NCBI GenBank assembly: GCA_027622715.1 | Contig: JAQBYN010000003.1 | Coordinates: 62,001 to 126,000 of the forward strand | Direction of reading: 5' to 3' | Source: Pseudomonadota bacterium | GTDB taxonomy: Bacteria; Pseudomonadota; Alphaproteobacteria; SHVP01 | Length of the DNA stretch: 64,000 nt | Shown: piece by piece, positions 45,233-52,754 of the stretch | Numbering within the stretch: the first letter of the stretch is position 1 | Layout of the letters: each line of letters opens with the position of its first letter | The notes under the pieces: model-generated | What the model was told of the DNA's origin: nothing | Seen by the model: only the letters and a program-made list of their open reading frames with translations | The model's database searches: none | Position numbers and translations under genes: made by a program

Positions 45233-45790
45233 ATGAAACGATTCATTTTCGCCGTTCTCGCTGGTTTGCTACTGCTCGCGCAGCTCCAGTCCACCGCCTT
45301 CGCCCGACAAGACGATGCTCGTCTCACCGAATTGTTCTCCCGGCTACAGCAAACCGGGGATGAGCAAGAAGCGCGCTTGATTGAAGGGTTGATCTGGAGG
45401 CTTTGGTTTGAATCGGGAAGCCCCGACACCGATAGGCTAATTCAGGCAGGGAACGACGCCATGGGCGCGGGTCGCTTTGAGGAGGCGCTGAACCGCTTCT
45501 CGCGGGTGATTGAGGTTGATCCGTCCTTTGCCGAAGGATGGAACCGACGGGCGACACTCTACTACCTCATGGGTAACTATGAAGCGTCGGTGCGCGACAT
45601 CCAGGAGACCCTTCTGCGCGAGCCACGGCATTTCGGCGCCTTGTCCGGTTTGGGTCTAATCAACTCGACGCTGGAGCGCTGGGAGAGCGCTATGAAAGCC
45701 TACGAGGAGGCGCTGCGCGTGAATCCGCATCTGCCCGGCGCGAAAAAGAACGTCGAAGACATCAAGAAAAAGATGGAACAGGACATCTAA
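45233..45790 (+). CDS. Exported TPR-repeat protein
   Basis: A 185 aa protein with a signal peptide (1-24, RFIFAVLAGLLLLAQLQSTAFA) and at least three TPR-like helical pairs: AGNDAMGAGRFEEALNRFSR, AEGWNRRATLYYLMGNYEAS, and ESAMKAYEEALRVNPHLP. TPR units serve as protein-binding scaffolds, so this is probably a periplasmic assembly factor; partner unknown. ATG 45233 starts from its own leader facing pyk. The acyl-CoA dehydrogenase gene follows closely. Confidence 0.87.
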   Translation: MKRFIFAVLAGLLLLAQLQSTAFARQDDARLTELFSRLQQTGDEQEARLIEGLIWRLWFESGSPDTDRLIQAGNDAMGAGRFEEALNRFSRVIEVDPSFAEGWNRRATLYYLMGNYEASVRDIQETLLREPRHFGALSGLGLINSTLERWESAMKAYEEALRVNPHLPGAKKNVEDIKKKMEQDI

Positions 45791-45827
45791 CTTGACGACA
45801 CCTTCGCCCACGGCGAACGTGCTCTCG

Positions 45828-47012
45828 ATGACTGAAGTTTCCGCACCGAATTTTGACCTCAATGACGAGCACCGGTCTTTGCTTGAGCAAATGACGCGGA
45901 GTGCCCGGGCTCATTTCAGCCATGACGCCGCCCAGCGCGACCTTGAGGGAAAGTGGCCTGAGAACGGATTTCGCCGTCTTGCGGACATGGGTGTGCTGGG
46001 TGCAAGCGTGCCCGAACAATACGGTGGCGCCGGGTTCGATTTGTTCTCGGCGGGTCTCGTCGGCCAGGCGATCGGCCGCATTGACCCCGCGGTGTCGACG
46101 TCATGGCAAAGCCACGACAATCTGTGCGTCAACAACCTCTATCAGAATGGCAATGAGGTTCAGCGCCGCAAGTACTTGCCGGGGTTGACCGACGGGTCGC
46201 GCGTTGGCGCCATCGGCATGACCGAACCCGACGCCGGATCAGATGCGCTGGGCGGGATGGCCACCATGGCGGTGCGCGACGGCGATTCCTATGTCCTCAA
46301 TGGCGGCAAGACTTTCATCACCAATGGCCCCATCGCGGATGTCGTGTTGGTCTATGCCAAGACCGCGCCTGAGCGCGGCAAGAAAGGGATATCTGCCTTC
46401 ATCGTCGAAAAAAGCTTTGCCGGATTTTCGGCCAGCTCGCCGTTTGACAAGATGGGCATTCGGGCTAGTCCGACGGGCGCGCTGTATTTCGACGATTGTC
46501 GGGTACCGGCGGAGAACCTCGTTGGCGCGGAAAACAACGGCATCGCGGTGATGATGTCGGGGCTCGACATAGAGCGGGCGTTTTGCTCAATGATGGTGCT
46601 GGGCATGTCCGAGCGTGCGGTCGAGCTCTCGGTCGAGTACGCCAAAAGCCGTCATCAGTTTGGGCGGCGGATCGGCGATTTCCAAATGATCCAGTCCAAG
46701 CTCGCCGAAATGTATGTCGGGCTAGAGACGATGCGCGGGATCGTCTACCGCGCGCTGGCCATGGCTAATGCGGTTGGCGCCGGACAGGCCGGTCGCGGCG
46801 AGATCCACAAGCTCTCGGCAGCGGCATTTATGTACGCGGGGGAAACCTGCATGAGGATCTGTGACGAGGCTGTCCAGATTTTTGGCGGCAGTGGCTTCAT
46901 GCGCGACACCGAGGTAAACCAGCTCTACCGGTCGGCCAAAATTCAGGAGATCGGCGGGGGCACCAAGGAAATTCGCCGCCTGATCATCGCGCGCGAGATG
47001 TTGGCCGACTAG
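45828..47012 (+). CDS. Acyl-CoA dehydrogenase (isovaleryl/citronellyl-type active site)
   Basis: FAD enzyme of about 394 aa that forms the alpha-beta double bond in acyl-CoA thioesters. Marks: IGMTEPDAGSDALGG, NGGKTFITNG, and the C-terminal QIFGGSGFMRDTEVNQLYRSAKI. The usual catalytic Glu of the Y-E-G-T motif is Gly here (EIGGGTKEIRR). A Glu is instead at 249 in GLDIERAF, the base position used by isovaleryl-CoA and long-chain acyl-CoA dehydrogenases. ATG 45828 is used; a TTG at 45792 with AGGA upstream is possible. Its stop shares CTAG with the MFS gene. Confidence 0.9.
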   Translation: MTEVSAPNFDLNDEHRSLLEQMTRSARAHFSHDAAQRDLEGKWPENGFRRLADMGVLGASVPEQYGGAGFDLFSAGLVGQAIGRIDPAVSTSWQSHDNLCVNNLYQNGNEVQRRKYLPGLTDGSRVGAIGMTEPDAGSDALGGMATMAVRDGDSYVLNGGKTFITNGPIADVVLVYAKTAPERGKKGISAFIVEKSFAGFSASSPFDKMGIRASPTGALYFDDCRVPAENLVGAENNGIAVMMSGLDIERAFCSMMVLGMSERAVELSVEYAKSRHQFGRRIGDFQMIQSKLAEMYVGLETMRGIVYRALAMANAVGAGQAGRGEIHKLSAAAFMYAGETCMRICDEAVQIFGGSGFMRDTEVNQLYRSAKIQEIGGGTKEIRRLIIAREMLAD

Positions 47013-48265
47013 GAATCGCGCGCCAGGGGCCGGCAGAACGTCTCCCGCAACGTTAACGCGGCCACGAAACCGCACATCATCAGAACCGGAAAGATCGTAA
47101 ACGCGTTGCGATAGGCGACCGTGCCGTACACCCGCGCGCCCTCGATGATCGTCCCGTCCCAGCCCAGATCAAGCAGCCATCCGACCAGAGGAAGCGACGC
47201 GGCCGACGCAGTCATCCCTGCCATGTTGGTGAAGCCCATGGCGACACCGGTCGCGGTGGGGACATTGCTTTCTTTGGTGATTGCAAAGTTGATGATGACA
47301 GCGCCGCTGGCCAGGCCTTGCAGTAGGAGGAGGGCCTGGAAAATACCCAAGGGAACGGGCACGAGAAGAATGGCGAGCCAGGCAAGTACCAAAATTCCGG
47401 CGCCCGTGGCCATTACGGGTTTGCGCCGTTGTAGCCGGTCGGACAGCCAGCCCGCGACCGGGCCACCGACACCCCATCCGATCAAGATCAGCGACACGGT
47501 CGCGCCCGCTGTTGTCCGGCTGACGCCGTAGATCTCTTGCACATAGGGGACGCCGAACAGGCCAGCGAAGGCCGCCATCGGGGTCACGAGGGATCCTGTG
47601 AAAATCGCGACTTTCCACGTTTGGGCGTTGCGGAAAACCAGGGCCAGACCACCAAAGATCGATCCCGCTATGCGAGGCTCGTTGTGCATGGCCTTGTCGC
47701 GGATAATCGGAAACATCAAGACGGCGATTGCTGCCATCAGAATGCCCGACCACAGCATCGCTGGCCGCCACCCGACGCTGTCGACGAGCGCGGCCAGCGG
47801 CGCCTGCGCGAGTACAGCGCCGACCAGCCCGACGAGCAACGACAAACCCGTGACCGCGGCAAAACGGTTGGCGGGCAACCACATCACGGCGAGCGCGAGC
47901 GTGCCGACCCAGGCGACACCGCTCGCGGCGCCAACCAACAAGCGGCCGGTGGCGGCGAGACCGAGGGTCGGCGCAACGGCAAATAGGATGCTACCGACCG
48001 CGCATACGACACCTGAAACGAGCAATACCCGGCGGACGCCAAAACGGTCGATCAACATGCCGATCGGTATTTGGGCGAGCGCGTAGGGGTAAAAATAATA
48101 AGCCGAGAGATTGCCGAGGCCGGCGGCGCTCGTGCTGAAGTCGCGCATCAGTTCCGCGGTCATGACGCTGGGGGCGACCCGCTGGAAATAGGCATAGCCG
48201 TAAAATGCGGCGGCCAAACCCCAGATGAGCCAGGGCAGCGGCAGGCGGGAAAGTGACTGGTTCAT
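47009..48265 (-). CDS. MFS transporter
   Basis: A 12-helix major facilitator (418 aa). The N-terminus PWLIWGLAAAFYGYAYFQRVAPSV is the first helix, and the loop 2-3 motif FGVRRVLLVSG is of the usual MFS type; a second, weaker copy is LSDRLQRRKPVMATG. Substrate is not deducible; the overall look is of the anion:cation or sugar-phosphate-like branch. It starts within the stop of the upstream DMT gene (ATGA overlap), so the two transporters are one operon. Confidence 0.86.
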   Translation of the reverse strand: MNQSLSRLPLPWLIWGLAAAFYGYAYFQRVAPSVMTAELMRDFSTSAAGLGNLSAYYFYPYALAQIPIGMLIDRFGVRRVLLVSGVVCAVGSILFAVAPTLGLAATGRLLVGAASGVAWVGTLALAVMWLPANRFAAVTGLSLLVGLVGAVLAQAPLAALVDSVGWRPAMLWSGILMAAIAVLMFPIIRDKAMHNEPRIAGSIFGGLALVFRNAQTWKVAIFTGSLVTPMAAFAGLFGVPYVQEIYGVSRTTAGATVSLILIGWGVGGPVAGWLSDRLQRRKPVMATGAGILVLAWLAILLVPVPLGIFQALLLLQGLASGAVIINFAITKESNVPTATGVAMGFTNMAGMTASAASLPLVGWLLDLGWDGTIIEGARVYGTVAYRNAFTIFPVLMMCGFVAALTLRETFCRPLARDS

Positions 48266-49173
48266 AGCGGCGGGAGCGGCGCGCGCGGCCGCTCGCGGGC
48301 CAAGAGTATGCCTGCGAGGACGGCAACGCCGCCGATGGCTTGTTGCAGCTGCATGCCTTCATTCAGCAGGACCCACGCAAAAAAGGCGGCGGCCACCGGT
48401 TGGATGAGGAGGGTCAGGGATGAGTAAGAGGCCGCCAAATGCGCCATCGAGAAAGCGATGAGGGATTGACCGAACGTATGTGAAACGACGGCAAGGCCAA
48501 CGAGTATCAGCCAGCCCTGCCAGGTCACCGCGAGCAGCGATTCGCCCGATGCGAGCGAGACAACCAGAAGGATCGGTGTTGCGGCGAGGCCGGACAAAAC
48601 CATGATTTCGAGTGTTCCATTCGAGCGCCGGAGCATTTTCACGCAAATCAAATAGCCCGCATAAAACACCGCCGCGAGCAGCCCCAGCGCATCACCCAGG
48701 ACGCTACCGTGGCCACCGACGCTGGTGCCGACGACCATCACCGTTCCGAGGCCGGCGATGAGAAGGCCCAGCCAAAAGCGCGGCCCGAACCGCTCGCCGA
48801 GCAGTGCCCAGGCGGCGGCAGCGACGAAAATGGGCGCCGCGTTGCCCAACAAGGTCGCGTTGGCGACCGTCGTAAGCTTGATCGACCAGTGCCAAATCGC
48901 GAGGTCGCCCGCAAAAAATACGCCGGTCAACGCGAAGAGCGCGTAGTCGCGCCCAGATTTCTCAATTTTTCGTGCCCCTTCGGCGGGCCCCGGTCGGAAA
49001 TAGAGGGCGCCAAGGAGAAGCGGCAGCGCCAAAAACATGCGGTAGAATGCCGTCGCGCCGGGGCCAAGTTCGCTCGATTTGACAAATATCGGGGCGAACC
49101 CGATAGCGATCGCGCCGACCAGCAACGCAGCGAGTGCCAGACCGGGGCCGCTTAGAACAAAACGTGTCGCCAT
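48262..49173 (-). CDS. DMT superfamily transporter (EamA type)
   Basis: A 303 aa, ten-helix drug/metabolite transporter with two EamA repeats. Repeat 1 begins at LAALLVGAIAIGFAPIFVKSSE and repeat 2 at VLGDALGLLAAVFYAGYLICVK. Such proteins export small metabolites; specificity cannot be read. ATG 49173 is chosen since the membrane domain follows at once; the frame is open upstream to 49269. Overlaps the MFS gene start by 4 bp, so probably coupled. Confidence 0.88.
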   Translation of the reverse strand: MATRFVLSGPGLALAALLVGAIAIGFAPIFVKSSELGPGATAFYRMFLALPLLLGALYFRPGPAEGARKIEKSGRDYALFALTGVFFAGDLAIWHWSIKLTTVANATLLGNAAPIFVAAAAWALLGERFGPRFWLGLLIAGLGTVMVVGTSVGGHGSVLGDALGLLAAVFYAGYLICVKMLRRSNGTLEIMVLSGLAATPILLVVSLASGESLLAVTWQGWLILVGLAVVSHTFGQSLIAFSMAHLAASYSSLTLLIQPVAAAFFAWVLLNEGMQLQQAIGGVAVLAGILLARERPRAPLPPL

Positions 49174-49232
49174 CGCGGCTCGCAAATCAAGGGTGGGTCG
49201 ATCAGCACGAACGGTCCCAGTATAACAAGGCG

Positions 49233-50021
49233 ATGAACTACGATTCTGCGGCTGGTGCAATGGATGCATTCAATGTGGTGAACCCGTCCGGGGAATCCCG
49301 CCTTGTTTTGACCTGCGATCACGCCGGCAACCACATTCCCGAACAGTTTGGCGCGCTGGGCCTCTCGGCGGACCGGCTTGTCGAGCACGTCGCATGGGAT
49401 ATCGGTGCGGCGGACCTAACCTGCCAGCTCGCCGAACGCCTCGATGCGCAGGCGATACTGGCGACACATTCGCGCCTCTTCATTGACCCCAACCGGATGC
49501 TCGGGAGCGCAGACTCCATTCTGCGCGTCAGCGACGGGGTCGAAGTTCCAGGCAATCAGAATGTGACGCCGGACGAGGCTGGTCTGCGCGCCGAGCTGGC
49601 ATTTTGGCCCTACCATCACGAAATTGAGAAGGCGCTCCATCTGACCGAGCACCGGAAATCGGTGGTCGCGTATGTCGCCGTTCATTCGTTCACTCCGACG
49701 ATGGCCGGCGCACGCCGACCATGGGATATCGGCGTGCTCTACGGCCGGGACAGGCGCATGGCCGACCCGCTGCTCGCCGCGCTCGGTACGCAGGCGGACA
49801 TCTGTGTTGGTGACAACCAACCCTATTCCGCCGCGCACCCGCCGGGTTATGGGCTAGAGGCCTATGGCACGTCGGCCGGACGGCCCCACGTGATGGTCGA
49901 GATTCGGCAGGACTTGTTGCTGACCGACGCTGGGATCGATCGTTGGGCAACCATCCTGGCCGATGCGTTGGCCCCTCTCGCAGACAATCCCGCGCTGTTT
50001 ACTCGGCAGTATTACCGTTGA
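49233..50021 (+). CDS. N-formylglutamate amidohydrolase family protein (copy 2)
   Basis: A 262 aa protein of the FGase family. Key segments are LVLTCDHAGNHIPEQFG near residue 30 (metal-binding D-H), HSRLFIDPNRM, and AVHSFTPTMAGARRPWDIG. It is shorter and clearly different from the copy at 34406. ATG 49233 is used; an ATG nine codons on is an option. The TGA overlaps the TTG start of the YbdK-like ligase, so the two are translationally coupled; a joint role on glutamyl-type compounds is plausible but unproven. Confidence 0.86.
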   Translation: MNYDSAAGAMDAFNVVNPSGESRLVLTCDHAGNHIPEQFGALGLSADRLVEHVAWDIGAADLTCQLAERLDAQAILATHSRLFIDPNRMLGSADSILRVSDGVEVPGNQNVTPDEAGLRAELAFWPYHHEIEKALHLTEHRKSVVAYVAVHSFTPTMAGARRPWDIGVLYGRDRRMADPLLAALGTQADICVGDNQPYSAAHPPGYGLEAYGTSAGRPHVMVEIRQDLLLTDAGIDRWATILADALAPLADNPALFTRQYYR

Positions 50022-51148
50022 TCAAGCAACCGCCACTCACGATCGGGATCGAGGAGGAATACCTCCTGGTCGACATCGAGACTCGCGACCTCGCGTCGAA
50101 TCCGCCCAGCGAAATGATGGCCATTCTAGAGCGGCGAATTTCGGGGCGGGTCGCGCCGGAGTTCCTACGAGCACAGGTGGAGGTCGAGACTGGTGTTCAT
50201 GCCACCGTCGCGGAGGCCCGCGGCGATCTCGACAACCTTCGACAAACCGTTGCGGAAGTCGCCGCCGAGTTCGGCATTGCCCCCGTCGCCGCCGCGACTC
50301 ATCCGTTTGCCCGTTGGGGCGAACAGCAGCATGTTGACAAAGATCGGTACAACGCCCTTGCCCGCGATCTGCAAGCCGTGGCCAGACGGTTGCTCATTTG
50401 CGGGATGCACGTCCACATCGGCATCGACGACGACGATCTGCGCATCGATTTAATGAACCAAGCGGCGTATTTCCTGCCGCATTTGCTCGCGTTGAGCACG
50501 TCATCGCCGTTCTGGCAGGGACAGGAAACCGGTCTCATGTCCTACCGCACCTGCGTGTTTGACGGCTTGCCCAGGACCGGCCTGCCCGAGCAATTCTCGA
50601 GTCACAGTGATTACGCACGCCTCGTCGCGACCATGGTTGACGCCGGCGTTATCGAGGATGCGACACGTATCTGGTGGGATTTGCGGCCGAGCGCTCGGTT
50701 CCCGACCTTGGAAATGCGTTCGACGGACGTCTGCACGTCGCTGGACGATGCGATTGCCATCGCCGCGATGTTCCAATGTCTCATGAGCATGTTGGTGCGG
50801 TTGCGCAAGAGCAATCAGCGCTGGCGCGTTTATCCGGTGAGTTTGGTCAACGAGAATCGCTGGTTGGCTCAGCGTTACGGCACGACGAAAGGTCTAGTCG
50901 ACTTTGGTAAGGGTACCGTCATTCCCTACGCCGAATTGCTTGACGAGATCCTTGATCTTATTGCTGAAGATGCCGACCGATTGGGGTGTGTCCATGAGGT
51001 GAATCATGCCCGCACGATCATCGAGCGGGGCACGAGCGCCGCGTGGCAGGTCGAAACGTTTCGTTCTGCGGTCAACGACGGCGCCGACGTTGAGAATGCC
51101 TTGAAGGCTGTGGTTGACATGTTGATTGAGCGCACGGCAATCGCGTAA
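50018..51148 (+). CDS. Carboxylate-amine ligase, YbdK family (glutamate-cysteine ligase type 2)
   Basis: A 376 aa GCS2-fold protein. TIGIEEEYLLVD at the N-terminus holds the metal and ATP-binding Glu residues; ICGMHVHIGIDDDD and the WWDLRPSARFPTLEMRSTDVC segment complete the site. YbdK enzymes have weak glutamate-cysteine ligase activity in vitro and a real substrate that is unclear. Translation probably begins at TTG 50018, in the stop of the preceding gene (TTGA), since the conserved region starts six residues later. The DUF1244 gene follows after 32 bp. Confidence 0.88.
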   Translation: MIKQPPLTIGIEEEYLLVDIETRDLASNPPSEMMAILERRISGRVAPEFLRAQVEVETGVHATVAEARGDLDNLRQTVAEVAAEFGIAPVAAATHPFARWGEQQHVDKDRYNALARDLQAVARRLLICGMHVHIGIDDDDLRIDLMNQAAYFLPHLLALSTSSPFWQGQETGLMSYRTCVFDGLPRTGLPEQFSSHSDYARLVATMVDAGVIEDATRIWWDLRPSARFPTLEMRSTDVCTSLDDAIAIAAMFQCLMSMLVRLRKSNQRWRVYPVSLVNENRWLAQRYGTTKGLVDFGKGTVIPYAELLDEILDLIAEDADRLGCVHEVNHARTIIERGTSAAWQVETFRSAVNDGADVENALKAVVDMLIERTAIA

Positions 51149-51180
51149 AAACTGAGTACAAACCGGTAGGGGTGACCACG

Positions 51181-51498
51181 ATGAGCCAGACTGATGAAAA
51201 CGCAACGGCGATCGAGGCGGCGGCCTTCCGGCGTCTCTTGCAGCATCTCCGGGATCATCCGGAGGTGCAAAATATCGAGCTGATGGGTCTCGCCGATTTT
51301 TGCCGGAATTGCCTGGCGAAATGGTACACCGCCGCGGCGGAAGAGCGCGGTACCGAAATCAACTATGACGCGGCACGCGAGATCGTTTATGGAATGCCTT
51401 ATTCCGAATGGAAGGTTAAATACCAAACCGAAGCTACACCGGAACAGCTTGCCGCGCTGGCAGTACACAATGCCGCAGAGGCAGCTGAGAAACCTTGA
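51181..51498 (+). CDS. DUF1244 family protein
   Basis: A 105 aa conserved protein of unknown function. The core AAFRRLLQHLRDHPEVQNIELM, then LADFCRNCLAKWY with two Cys three apart, and YGMPYSEWKVKYQ is the DUF1244 pattern. The Cys pair may bind a metal. ATG 51181 is used; GTG 51172 is also in frame. It sits between the YbdK-like ligase and gapR. Confidence 0.88.
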   Translation: MSQTDENATAIEAAAFRRLLQHLRDHPEVQNIELMGLADFCRNCLAKWYTAAAEERGTEINYDAAREIVYGMPYSEWKVKYQTEATPEQLAALAVHNAAEAAEKP

Positions 51499-51535
51499 GT
51501 AGTTAAGTAAGCGTTGAGATCGGGGAGACGCGTTC

Positions 51536-51778
51536 ATGGCAGATGCAACTATTGCGGCCGATCAGCTTCGGTCGTTTATTGAGCGGATCGAGCGGCTGGA
51601 GGAAGAAAAGGCGGCGCTGTCGTCCGACACCCGTGAGGTCTATGCGGAGTTAAAGGGGACGGGGTTCGACCCCAAGATCGTTCGCCAAATTGTCCGACTG
51701 CGCAAACTCGATACGGCCGAACTTCAGGAGCAGGAAGCCCTCCTCGACACCTACAAAGCGGCGTTGGGAATGGCGTAG
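51536..51778 (+). CDS. gapR: Nucleoid-associated protein GapR (DUF2312)
   Basis: An 80 aa coiled-coil protein. [45 protein letters not shown] and the C-terminal [13 protein letters not shown] match the DUF2312/GapR family closely. In Caulobacter GapR tetramers clamp overtwisted, AT-rich DNA ahead of replication forks and stimulate type II topoisomerases. ATG 51536 has a GGGGAG box nine bases upstream. A small membrane protein gene starts 7 bp after. Confidence 0.95.
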   Translation: MADATIAADQLRSFIERIERLEEEKAALSSDTREVYAELKGTGFDPKIVRQIVRLRKLDTAELQEQEALLDTYKAALGMA

Positions 51779-51785
51779 GCGCTCA

Positions 51786-51989
51786 GTGCGGCTGTGGATC
51801 TATTTGCCGTGCACTGTCGTCGCGATGCTCTTGGCCATCGTCGGGGCTCTCTACTACGTCACTCACACATCGGAGACGCCCGTTAGCATCAACGGGCTTG
51901 TCGCCATGACACTTGGCATTGTGCTGACCTTCGCTCTCGGCGCCGGTCTTATGTTTCTGGTTTTCCTCAGCGCCCGGCGTGGTCGCTGA
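51786..51989 (+). CDS. Small two-helix membrane protein
   Basis: A 67-residue protein starting at GTG 51786, 7 bp after gapR. Two clear membrane helices, about 5-24 (IYLPCTVVAMLLAIVGALYY) and 38-61 (VAMTLGIVLTFALGAGLMFL), flank a short polar loop; the end is basic (SARRGR), so both termini are probably cytoplasmic. No family is recognised. Position and spacing make it a real gene of the gapR transcript. Confidence 0.68.
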   Translation: MRLWIYLPCTVVAMLLAIVGALYYVTHTSETPVSINGLVAMTLGIVLTFALGAGLMFLVFLSARRGR

Positions 51990-52020
51990 CGACGAAGGCT
52001 AGGCGGGCCGGAGCGTCCCG

Positions 52021-52734
52021 CTAGAACTTCTCCACCCAAGGGCGGATGTCGAGTTCCTGAGTCCACGCGCTTCGATGTTGATTGTGCAACTGGAAATATG
52101 TTTCGGCGATGGCCTCAGGGTCCAGCATCGCATCCGGCGGTCGGTCCGCCGCGAGATGGGCTTGGCGCGGTGTGTGAATCTGGCCATCGATATTGACGTA
52201 GGCGACATGAACCCCCTGGGGCCCAAGTTCGCGCGCCATACTTTGGGCAAGGGCCCTTAGACCGAATTTGCCAATTGCAAACCCGGCGAATTTCGCGCTG
52301 CCGCGCATGCCGGATGTCGCACCGGTAAAAATGATCGTGCCCTCGTTTCTCGGCACCATGCACTTTGCCGCTTCCCGGCCCAGCACCAATCCGCCCAGGC
52401 AAGAAATCCTCCACGCATCCGTTACGTCGCTGGTTTTCAAATCCAGGATGCTCCCCATGACGCGGCCGCTAGCGTTGTAGACGGCGACGGCAAGGGGTCC
52501 GAGGTCTTTTTCGGTCTTGCGCACAAGATCGATGACGGCGTCCTCATCGGTCGCGTCAGTGGGAATCGCGAGCGCCCGCCCGCCGGCCTTTTCGATATCG
52601 TGAACGACCGGCTCCAAGTGTTCGGCACGCCGCGCCGCAACGGCGACTGCGTAACCTTCACGCGCAAATCGGCGGGCCACAGATGCCCCGGTGCTTGGTC
52701 CAAGACCAAGGACGATGCAGCTTTTGTCAGTCAT
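52021..52734 (-). CDS. SDR-family protein lacking the catalytic tyrosine
   Basis: A 237 aa Rossmann-fold protein of the short-chain dehydrogenase family. The cofactor loop is GLGPSTGASVA at 10-20, and YNASG replaces the usual NNAG. The catalytic Y-x3-K is F-x3-K here: F152 and K156 in KFAGFAIGKFG, so the normal proton relay is missing. It is downstream of the indolepyruvate oxidoreductase gene by 20 bp on the same strand. It may bind NAD(P) without redox activity or use another residue. Confidence 0.85.
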   Translation of the reverse strand: MTDKSCIVLGLGPSTGASVARRFAREGYAVAVAARRAEHLEPVVHDIEKAGGRALAIPTDATDEDAVIDLVRKTEKDLGPLAVAVYNASGRVMGSILDLKTSDVTDAWRISCLGGLVLGREAAKCMVPRNEGTIIFTGATSGMRGSAKFAGFAIGKFGLRALAQSMARELGPQGVHVAYVNIDGQIHTPRQAHLAADRPPDAMLDPEAIAETYFQLHNQHRSAWTQELDIRPWVEKF

Positions 52735-52754
52735 CGATTCCTCACAAATAGCCT

